Positions 1 through 5,472 of a stretch of 5,601 nt of DNA are shown here, piece by piece (position 1 is the stretch's first letter; each line of letters starts with the position of its first letter). The translations under genes and the position numbers were made by a program. The notes under the pieces were generated by a model that saw nothing but the letters and a program-made list of their open reading frames with translations, ran no database searches and had not been told where the DNA came from. Origin of the DNA: Solirubrobacter deserti. Lineage in GTDB: Bacteria; Actinomycetota; Thermoleophilia; Solirubrobacterales; Solirubrobacteraceae. The DNA is taken from the NCBI RefSeq assembly GCF_003344625.1, contig NZ_QPKJ02000023.1, positions 1-5,601 of the forward strand, read 5' to 3'.

Positions 1-241
1 TTTTTAATCATTCTCTTGCTTCGGGAAGAGATGATTTTTCATGACTAATAAAATTTCTAGTTTTATTTTTAATCATTCTCTTGCTTCGGGAAGAGAAGAA
101 TCTCATGAATAATAAAACTTCTAGTTTTATTTTTAATCATTCTCTTGCTTCTGGAAGAGATGATTTTTCATGACTAATAAAACTTCTAGTTTTATTTTTA
201 ATCATTCTCTTGCTTCTGGAAGAGATGATTTTTCATGACTA
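1..241. repeat. Tandem array of ~65 bp units, each with two hairpins, about 3.7 copies
   Basis: Units start near 1, 66, 130 and 195, with a period of 64-65, and the array may continue left of the window. Each holds an imperfect inverted repeat, AATCAT-t-CTCTT with AAGAG-ATGATT around a GCTTCGGG or GCTTCTGG loop, and (in the first three) a second hairpin, AATAAAACT-TCT-AGTTTTATT, nine pairs around three bases. Unit 1 has a T-G wobble in the second stem. Unit 2 has lost the outer part of the first stem. Unit 4 lacks the second hairpin and passes into the 34 bp repeat. Confidence 0.92.
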
Positions 242-260
242 GTATAAAAATTAAAAGACT
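227..260. repeat. 34 bp direct repeat, copy 1
   Basis: These 34 bases, beginning gatttttcatgact and ending aaattaaaagact, recur exactly at 360-393. This copy overlaps the end of the last 65 bp tandem unit and so joins the two repeat systems. Confidence 0.9.
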
Positions 261-333
261 ACAATTATTCTTGAGAAAAAAAATTCCATAGTAAAAAAAA
301 TATATACCCACCAAAAGTAAGACCATTACCTTA

Positions 334-360
334 CTTGGTTAGAACCTCATGCTTGGTTAG
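334..360 (-). repeat. Third copy (and a half) of the 18 bp block
   Basis: 334-351 matches the 18 bp unit at 396-413 with a single G to A change, and 352-360 repeats its first nine bases. The longer block 331-360 aligns with 393-422, so a segment of about 62 bases that includes the 34 bp repeat was probably duplicated as one piece. Confidence 0.85.
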
Positions 361-393
361 ATTTTTCATGACTAGTATAAAAATTAAAAGACT
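360..393. repeat. 34 bp direct repeat, copy 2
   Basis: This is an exact match of 227-260, lying between the two groups of 18 bp units. Perfect identity implies a recent duplication or gene-conversion event. Confidence 0.9.
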
Positions 394-395
394 TA

Positions 396-431
396 CTTGG
401 TTAGAACCTCGTGCTTGGTTAGAACCTCGTG
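396..431 (-). repeat. Perfect tandem duplication of 18 bp tRNA-like block
   Basis: The unit cttggttagaacctcgtg occurs twice in a row, 396-413 and 414-431; the second copy runs straight into the anticodon-like ctgataacg next to the LTR. A near-identical unit (one base different) is at 334-351, followed by half a unit at 352-360. The repeated block is the part resembling the D arm and upper anticodon stem of tRNA-Ile. Confidence 0.9.
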
Positions 432-440
432 CTGATAACG
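427..440 (-). promoter_or_regulatory. Primer-binding site, complementary to tRNA-Ile anticodon arm (half-tRNA primer)
   Basis: CGTTATCAGCACGA on the element strand follows the LTR end with no gap. Its complement, TCGTGCTGATAACG, matches the anticodon arm of eukaryotic tRNA-Ile(AAU), recalled as TCGTGCTAATAACG. The one difference is at wobble position 34, where the tRNA carries inosine that pairs as G. The match extends through the D arm (cttggttaga, to about 414), about 23 of 28 bases without gaps against the tRNA as I remember it. It does not match the initiator tRNA-Met 3' end used by most plant copia elements. An internal site implies a cleaved 5' half tRNA, as described for Drosophila copia with tRNA-iMet. 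Confidence 0.75.
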
Positions 441-520
441 TATTGTGAAAGTAAGAAAAATAGAAGTAGAAGAGATAGGAGAATTGTCTTCCATGTATAT
501 TATTCAAGGGGCTTAAGTCC

Positions 521-530
521 TCCTTTTATA
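521..530 (-). promoter_or_regulatory. LTR TATA box (TATAAAAGGA)
   Basis: TATAAAAGGA on the element strand is a close match to the plant TATA consensus. It lies about 97 bases from the U3 start and 80 bases from the LTR end. Transcription would be expected to start roughly 25-35 bases downstream, near 490-500, leaving a short R-U5 of about 50-60 bases. The start site is inferred, not seen. Confidence 0.75.
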
Positions 531-549
531 GGCTTACAAGATGGCTCAA

Positions 550-565
550 ATAATTGCACAATTAT
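550..565. promoter_or_regulatory. U3 palindrome ATAATTG-CA-CAATTAT
   Basis: This inverted repeat has seven-base arms around a two-base centre. It lies 20-35 bases upstream of the TATA box in element orientation, a usual place for a dimeric transcription-factor site. No specific factor can be named. Confidence 0.4.
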
Positions 566-627
566 AGAAGAGAGAGAGAGAATAGGAAAAACAATAATAG
601 AGGTGGTCATCCACCATATTTACAATA

Positions 628-636
628 CTCCCCCTT
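628..636 (-). promoter_or_regulatory. Polypurine tract (plus-strand primer site)
   Basis: On the element strand AAGGGGGAG sits immediately before the LTR start TATTGT. In LTR retrotransposons this RNase H-resistant purine run primes plus-strand DNA and defines the left end of the 3' LTR. Its exact abutment with a terminus that is inverted at the other LTR end supports the assignment. Confidence 0.88.
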
Positions 637-661
637 GGATGTCCACCACGCTAAGATAATG

Positions 662-725
662 TGACTCATTACAACCTTGCTAGAAAAACCCTGTGGGAAA
701 AAATATAGCAAGGAAAACGAGTACA
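662..725 (-). repeat. 3' noncoding module, copy A
   Basis: This ~64 bp segment is similar to 770-834, 108 bases away. Shared blocks include ACTC/CCTCrTT, AACCTTGC, AAACCC, GTGGGAAAAA and GAGTACA. It can fold into a nested stem-loop: CCTTGCTA (675-682) pairs perfectly with TAGCAAGG (706-713), and the loop contains CCC-TGT-GGG (689-697). The outer stem of eight perfect pairs is unlikely to be chance in so short a segment. Confidence 0.75.
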
Positions 726-769
726 ACATTTTGTAAATCTTAGAATGATGTTGGACGCACTAAAGAAAC

Positions 770-834
770 TGCCTCGTTAAAACCTTGCCAGTAAAACCCA
801 GTGGGAAAAACCTGGACGAAGGAAAAAGAGTACA
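770..834 (-). repeat. 3' noncoding module, copy B
   Basis: This is the partner of 662-725. Its fold is similar but built from different bases: CCTT (783-786) with AAGG (819-822), CCAG (788-791) with CTGG (812-815), and CCCA-G-TGGG (797-805) in the loop. An asymmetric internal loop replaces part of the perfect stem of copy A. The two copies have diverged in sequence yet keep the same nested design. Confidence 0.75.
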
Positions 835-875
835 GCGTGCATATGTCCAGATAAGCAATAGACTTGATGATAATG

Positions 876-883
876 CTCCCCCT
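876..883 (-). other. Second polypurine run (AGGGGGAG) after pol stop
   Basis: On the element strand AGGGGGAG occurs a few bases downstream of the pol TGA, about 240 bases before the main polypurine tract, and shares the core AGGGGGAG with it. It is not followed by a TATTGT-type LTR start, so it is not the 3' LTR boundary. It could act as an auxiliary plus-strand priming site or be an old duplication of the tract. Confidence 0.45.
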
Positions 884-891
884 GATGAGTA

Positions 892-3800
892 TCAACTTGA
901 CTGATCACAAACACGACGCATCCCGATATCATATGTCAATTTCTTGAATGTTGATGATGGCAAAGCTTTGGTAAATAAATCTGCAACATTATCACTGGAC
1001 CGTATTTGCTTCACTTCAATTTTATGACTCTTCTGGAGTTCGTGAGTGAAGAAAAACTTTGGTGAGATATGCTTGGTTCTGTCACCTTTGATGTATCCTT
1101 CTTTGATTTGTTCAATACATGCAGCATTATCTTCATAAATTGTTGTTGCGCTTGTAATCAAAGATAACCCACATGCATTCCGAATGTGTTGTACCACTGA
1201 TCTTAACCATACACATTCACGGCTTGCTTCATGGAGTGCAATTATCTCAGAGTGATTAGAGGAAGTGGCAGTCAAAGTCTGCTTAATCGATCGCCAAGAA
1301 ATTGCAGTATTGCCACATGTGAATACATACCCTGTTTGTGAGCGGGCCTTGTGAGGATCAGAAAGGTATCCAGAATCTGCATATCCTTTTAGAGTTGATT
1401 CCTTTGAATAAAATAAACCCAAATCTGTAGTCCCACGAAGGTAGCGTAAGATATGTTTCACGCCATTCCAGTGTCTTCGAGTTGGTGCAGAGCTGAATCT
1501 TGCCAACAAATTAACTGAAAATGCAATATCTGGCCTTGTACACTGTGCTAAGTATAACAAAGCACCAATTGCACTAAGATATGGTACTTCAGGACCAAGT
1601 AGTGCTTCATTTTCTTCTTTTGGACGAAAAGGATCTTTCTTAGCATCAAGGGATCTAACAATCATTGGAGAACTTAATGGATGTGCTTTATCCATGTTAA
1701 ATCGCTTCAAGACCTTTTCGATATATGTTGACTGATGTATGAGAATTCCATTAGACTTGTGCTCGATTTGTAGGCCGAGACAATATTTAGTTTTTCCTAA
1801 GTCTTTCATCTCAAACTCATCCTTCAAATATTTAGCCGCTTTTGTGAGCTCTTCAGGAGTCCCAAATAAATTTATATCATCAACATATACTGCAAGGATG
1901 GCAAATCCTAATTCTGATTTCTTTATAAAAACACAAGGGCATATAGGATTGTTAATATACCCATCCTTGATCAAATACTCACTGAGACGATTATACCACA
2001 TTCTTCCAGATTGTTTTAATCCATATAATGATCGTCTCAACTTAATTGAGTACATATTTCGTGGTTGTGATGTATTTTCTTGAGGCAACTGAAATCCTTC
2101 AGGGATTTTCATATAAATATCATTTTCTAGCATGCCATACAAATATGCAGTAACTACGTCCATTAGACGCATGTCTAGTCCTTCTGAGACTGACAGACTA
2201 ATTAAATATCGAAACGTAATAATATCCATCACAGGTGAATACGTTTCTTCATAATCAATCCCAGGTCTTTGTGAGAAACCTTGTGCCACAAGACGTGCTT
2301 TGTATCTAGCAATTTCATTTTTATCATTACGTTTTCTTATAAACACCCATTTGTAACCTACAGGTTTCACATCATTGGGTGTTGGGACTACAGGCCCAAA
2401 TACTTTGCGTTTTGCTAGAGAATCCAATTCTACTTGGATTGCTTCTTTCCACTTTGACCAATCATGTCTACTGCGACATTCATTGATACTGCGTGGTTCA
2501 TGATCATCATCATCTTTTAAAATTTCTGTGGCTACTGCAAAGCAAAATACATCATTAATAACCACTTCTGTACGGTCCCATAATTCCCCCGTGGATGCAT
2601 AATTTATGGAAATTTCATCATTTGCAAGTACTTGTGCATCTTCATGATTTTGTATCTCTTCGGGGACTATTGCCTCTTCAGGGGCATGTGTCACTTCAAT
2701 GACACTTTCCTCTTCGGGGGTTATTATTTTAGAAATTGTGGGAATAGCCTCTTCAGGAGTGCTATTTTCTTCAAGACTTGTGTCTTGTTGCCCTTTTATT
2801 TTCCTCTTCCGGGGAATTAAATCTTTTGAACCCAAGGGTCGACCACGCTTCAGGCGTGTCATGGATGATTCATTAGCTGCCATAATAGCAGTTTTTCCAA
2901 TTGGTATATTGATCCTTGCTGGTATGTTTGCAGCCGGTATATAGGACTTGGTTACTTTAGCTGTATCTGTAAATGCATCGGGCAATTGGCTAGCAATCTT
3001 CTGAAGATGAGTGATTCTCTGTACTTCATTTTCACATTGAGCAGTGCGCTGGTCGAAATGAGACATGGAGGATGCATTCCAAATAATTTCACGCCGTTCC
3101 TCTTTTGGTAGCTTATCTCCCCCTAACGACGGGAAATTGACCTCATCAAAATGGCAATCTGCAAATCTTGCTCTAAAAACGTCCCCTGTCAAAGGTTCAA
3201 GATACCTGATGATTGATGGCGAATCAAAACCAATGTATATTCCCAATCGACGTTGAGGGCCCATTTTTGTGCGTTGTGGAGGTGCAATTGGAACTTGTAC
3301 TGCACATCCAAACACTCGTAAATGGGAAAGATTTGGAATTTGACCAAGTACCAATTGAAATGGTGACTGTTGGTGATTAGCAGTCGGTCGAAGGCGAACC
3401 AATGCTGCAGCATGTAGAATGGCATGTCCCCAAGCAGAAATAGGTAACTTTGTCCTCATAAGTAAAGGTCGAGCAATCAGTTGGAGTCGTTTGATAAAGG
3501 CTTCTGCTAATCCATTCTGTGTATGTACATGAGCAATTGGATGTTCCACCTCAATCCCAACAGACATGCAATAATCATCAAAAGCTTTAGATGTAAATTC
3601 ACCAGCATTATCAAGACGGATCTTCTTGATTGGATAATCTGGAAAATGTGCTTGTAACCTTATGATCTGAGCAAGGAGCCTGGCAAATGCAACATTGCGG
3701 GTAGATAACAAGCAAACATGTGACCATCGAGATGAGGCATCTATTAGCACCATGAAATAGCGAAATGGTCCACATGGTGGATGAATTGGTCCACATATAT

Positions 3801-4539
3801 CCCCTTGGATTCGTTCCAAAAATGTTGGGGATTCAACAAGGACTTTTGTATGAGATGGTCTAATAATCAATTTTCCTTGTGAACAAGCATTACATGGATA
3901 ATCACTAGACAAAAGAATCTTCTGGTTCTTTAATGGATGTCCATGTGAATTTTCAATAATTCGCCTCATCATTGTTGACCCTGGGTGCCCAAGTCTATCA
4001 TGCCAAAGCATAAAAATATTTGGGTTAGAGAGCTTCTGGCTCATCACCAAATTTAATTCAATTGTTGTTATAGTTGTATAATATAATCCTGAAGAAAAAG
4101 CAGGCAATTTTTCCACTACAAGCTTCTGGCTTGAATCAATATGAGTAATACATAAATATTCTTTATTATTTTCACATGTGGTCTCAATATGATATCCATT
4201 ACGACGTATATCTTTAAAACTTAGCAGATTTCTTCTGGATCTGACTGAATATAAGGCATCGTTAATATGGAATATCGTGCCACATGGTAACATAATAGTG
4301 GCTCTTCCGGAACCATCAATCAAGTCTGCAGGACCTGATATTGTATTTACATTAGTTTCAACTAATGTTATATGGGAAAAATATTTTTGATCCCGAAGGA
4401 TTGTATGAGTAGTAGCACTATCTGCTAGACATATCTCTCCACCATTTATCTTGGAACCGAGCGATCCAATACTAAGATCCATACCCTTTAAAAAAATATT
4501 AAATAAATTCAATATAAAATTTGAATAAATAAAATGCAT
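892..4539 (-). CDS. pol: Copia Pol polyprotein (protease, integrase, reverse transcriptase, RNase H)
   Basis: This uninterrupted 1215-residue reading frame encodes the enzymes that process the polyprotein, copy the RNA into DNA and integrate it. Domains in order: aspartic protease with active-site D40-S-A (about 36-125); GAG-pre-integrase zinc finger H180, H185, C216, C219 (exact HX4HX30CX2C); integrase core D247, D310, E346 (35 residues between the last two); an integrase C-terminal region with a conserved FGC near 410; a basic KRGRP...PRKRK patch (564-580); an acidic linker rich in PEE (595-630); RT from about 697 with D794 and YVDD at 885-888; RNase H with D1055, E1098, D1137, D1187. It ends at a TGA. 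The first 19 residues are AT-rich and hydrophobic and look like spacer, so M20 at 4482 (MDLSIGSLGSK) is a plausible true start. It is in frame with the start of gag, one TAA apart. The absence of any stop in 3.6 kb suggests a recent insertion. Confidence 0.95.
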   Translation of the reverse strand: MHFIYSNFILNLFNIFLKGMDLSIGSLGSKINGGEICLADSATTHTILRDQKYFSHITLVETNVNTISGPADLIDGSGRATIMLPCGTIFHINDALYSVRSRRNLLSFKDIRRNGYHIETTCENNKEYLCITHIDSSQKLVVEKLPAFSSGLYYTTITTIELNLVMSQKLSNPNIFMLWHDRLGHPGSTMMRRIIENSHGHPLKNQKILLSSDYPCNACSQGKLIIRPSHTKVLVESPTFLERIQGDICGPIHPPCGPFRYFMVLIDASSRWSHVCLLSTRNVAFARLLAQIIRLQAHFPDYPIKKIRLDNAGEFTSKAFDDYCMSVGIEVEHPIAHVHTQNGLAEAFIKRLQLIARPLLMRTKLPISAWGHAILHAAALVRLRPTANHQQSPFQLVLGQIPNLSHLRVFGCAVQVPIAPPQRTKMGPQRRLGIYIGFDSPSIIRYLEPLTGDVFRARFADCHFDEVNFPSLGGDKLPKEERREIIWNASSMSHFDQRTAQCENEVQRITHLQKIASQLPDAFTDTAKVTKSYIPAANIPARINIPIGKTAIMAANESSMTRLKRGRPLGSKDLIPRKRKIKGQQDTSLEENSTPEEAIPTISKIITPEEESVIEVTHAPEEAIVPEEIQNHEDAQVLANDEISINYASTGELWDRTEVVINDVFCFAVATEILKDDDDHEPRSINECRSRHDWSKWKEAIQVELDSLAKRKVFGPVVPTPNDVKPVGYKWVFIRKRNDKNEIARYKARLVAQGFSQRPGIDYEETYSPVMDIITFRYLISLSVSEGLDMRLMDVVTAYLYGMLENDIYMKIPEGFQLPQENTSQPRNMYSIKLRRSLYGLKQSGRMWYNRLSEYLIKDGYINNPICPCVFIKKSELGFAILAVYVDDINLFGTPEELTKAAKYLKDEFEMKDLGKTKYCLGLQIEHKSNGILIHQSTYIEKVLKRFNMDKAHPLSSPMIVRSLDAKKDPFRPKEENEALLGPEVPYLSAIGALLYLAQCTRPDIAFSVNLLARFSSAPTRRHWNGVKHILRYLRGTTDLGLFYSKESTLKGYADSGYLSDPHKARSQTGYVFTCGNTAISWRSIKQTLTATSSNHSEIIALHEASRECVWLRSVVQHIRNACGLSLITSATTIYEDNAACIEQIKEGYIKGDRTKHISPKFFFTHELQKSHKIEVKQIRSSDNVADLFTKALPSSTFKKLTYDIGMRRVCDQSS

Positions 4540-4563
4540 AAAACATCCAAAACAATAAAAATA
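4483..4563 (-). other. AT-rich gag-pol spacer
   Basis: This very AT-rich stretch lies between the gag TAA and the probable Pol start at 4482. It stays open in the pol frame, so only the single TAA at 4566-4564 separates the end of gag from pol. Its translation is hydrophobic and low in complexity, unlike either Gag or protease, which suggests untranslated spacer. On the element strand it ends in a T-run followed by AAAG just before the ATG at 4482, which loosely resembles a 3' splice site. I see no firm regulatory motif. Confidence 0.5.
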
Positions 4564-5472
4564 TTAATCGATGTGGACTTTTCCATCACCAATTAAATGA
4601 TCAATTTTTCCATTTGGATCTTCAAAAAAAATCCGAAACATCGAGATGAGTAATATCCACCTGATCTTCACCATCAATCAAATTTGTCTCTATTTTCTCT
4701 TTGCCTTTCTCCTTGAGTGAGGCTTGGTAAAGTTTAACCAAATGGTCAGCCGTATAACATGTACGCGACCAATGCCCCTTCATACCACACTTATAACATT
4801 TATTTTCATAATTCGCAGGAGGCTGAAATTTTTCTTTGCCTTGCCTTCCTCCATTGTTATACCACTTCTGGTGGTTTTGTTTGGTATTGATATGACCTCC
4901 CCGTGGTCTATAATTATTTTGACCACGGCCTCGCCCACGCCCATGGCCACAACCACGGCACATGAAATCAATTCAGAATATTTTGCAAACCTACGCTCTC
5001 GATATTGCTGCTTCAGGAGCACATTCGAGGCGTGAAATGTGGAGTATGTTTTTTCCAACATATCTGATTCAGTTATTTTCTCTCCACACAATTGCAATTT
5101 AGAACTGATTTTGAAAAGTGCAGAATTATATTCTGCAACTGTTTTGAAATCTTGCAACCTTAAGTGCATCCAATCATAACGGGCTTTAGGAAGAATAACT
5201 GTCTTTTGGTGGTCATATCTTTCCTTTAAATTTTTCCAAAGGACAAGGGGATCCTTTACCGTAAGATATTCATTTTTCAAGCCCTCATCAAGGTGATGGC
5301 GAAGAAAAATCATTGCCTTGGCGCAATCCTGCTGGGATGCCTGATTTTTTTCTTGAATTGTATTGCCAAGATTCATAGCAGTAAGATGGATTTCAGCATC
5401 AAGGATCCAAGATAAATAATTTTTCCCGGAGATATCAAGAGCAACAAACTCAAGCTTCGTAAGATTCGTCAT
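4564..5472 (-). pseudogene. gag: Copia Gag (UBN2-like capsid plus CCHC nucleocapsid), two frame breaks
   Basis: Gag builds the virus-like particle that packages element RNA. The start chosen is the ATG at 5472 (MTNLTKLEFVALD), because that is where the familiar N-terminus of plant UBN2-type Gag begins; an ATG at 5517 adds 15 unconvincing residues. Residues 1 to about 171 are a UBN2-like capsid region that ends at YSELISC. The frame then changes near 4963, and an RG-rich stretch plus a zinc knuckle CYKCGMKGHWSRTC (CX2CX4HX4C, 4798-4757) follows in another frame, down to HLDVSDFF. A run of eight T (4631-4624) then gives a premature TGA at 4624. With seven T the frame would continue as EDPNGKIDHLIGDGKVHID and stop at TAA 4566-4564. 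From memory, relatives have more residues between ELISC and the RG-rich part, so the first break is probably a deletion of 3n+1 bases. No full-length Gag can be made from this copy by ordinary translation. Confidence 0.88.

Larger units (their letters stand above)
1..440 (-). other. Leader-like region after the LTR, likely start of a second internal region
   Basis: This 440 bp region has no convincing gene. Because it begins with a primer-binding site next to the LTR, it reads like the 5' leader of another copy joined head-to-tail, not like host flank. It carries the 18 bp, 34 bp and 65 bp repeats listed separately, and an AT-rich unique segment at 261-330. Two GTAAG-type motifs on the element strand, GTAAGT (396-391) and GTAAGG (334-329), each follow the same CTAACCAA block. 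No gag sequence appears before the window edge. Confidence 0.6.
441..627 (-). mobile_element. LTR (187 bp), TATTGT...ACAATA ends
   Basis: On the element strand this begins TATTGTAAAT right after the polypurine tract and ends TTTCACAATA right before the primer-binding site. The two ends are inverted copies over nine of ten bases (TATTGTaAAt against TATTGTgAAA). The canonical TG...CA dinucleotides are replaced by TA...TA. It holds a TATA box (530-521), a 16 bp palindrome (550-565), a hairpin GGTGG-TCAT-CCACC (602-615) and a short AG/CT run (569-580). Boundaries were set from the flanking priming sites and the terminal inverted repeat, since no second LTR is in the window to align. It is short for a copia LTR but within the known range. 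Confidence 0.82.
637..891 (-). other. 3' noncoding region between pol stop and polypurine tract
   Basis: These 255 bases carry no convincing reading frame. They contain two diverged copies of a ~65 bp module (listed separately) and a second purine run, AGGGGGAG, at 883-876 just after the pol stop. From memory, the type of sequence seen here (CTCTTTTTCCTTC... then CCCACTGGGTTTT, then GGCAAGGTTTTAACGAGGCA) recurs at the 3' end of many plant copia elements, which suggests a constrained RNA or DNA function. That function is not visible from the sequence. Confidence 0.7.

Noticed and set aside
1..241. CRISPR array
   Set aside because: The 65 bp units are contiguous with no unique spacers, and the context is a eukaryotic retrotransposon.
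414..440. A tRNA gene or tRNA fragment gene on the + strand
   Set aside because: Only the D-arm and anticodon-arm portion is present; there is no acceptor stem or T arm, and it abuts the LTR exactly where a primer-binding site belongs.
569..580. AG/CT microsatellite in the LTR as a functional promoter element
   Set aside because: It is only about six repeats long and such runs are common in plant LTRs; there is no further support.
429..659. Small + strand ORF of 76 codons
   Set aside because: It runs antisense through the PBS, LTR and polypurine tract and resembles no protein I know.
876..883. This purine run as the true polypurine tract and LTR boundary
   Set aside because: The following bases do not match the inverted terminus at 441-450, whereas those after 628 do.
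1876..1887. Retron or diversity-generating RT, because a YVDD motif is present
   Set aside because: The RT is fused to copia integrase and RNase H in the copia order, with LTR, PBS and polypurine tract present.
1739..2083. + strand ORF of 114 codons
   Set aside because: It is the antisense shadow of the reverse transcriptase domain, with no independent coding features.
2632..2944. Overlapping + strand ORFs of 62 and 81 codons
   Set aside because: Both are antisense to the PEE-rich acidic linker of Pol; their apparent hydrophobicity follows from the complementary codons.
3189..3796. Short minus-strand ORFs of 78 and 61 codons
   Set aside because: They are alternate frames within the integrase coding region.
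4724..5035. + strand ORF of 103 codons with a hydrophobic stretch
   Set aside because: It is antisense to the zinc-knuckle and RG-rich part of gag and is explained by it.
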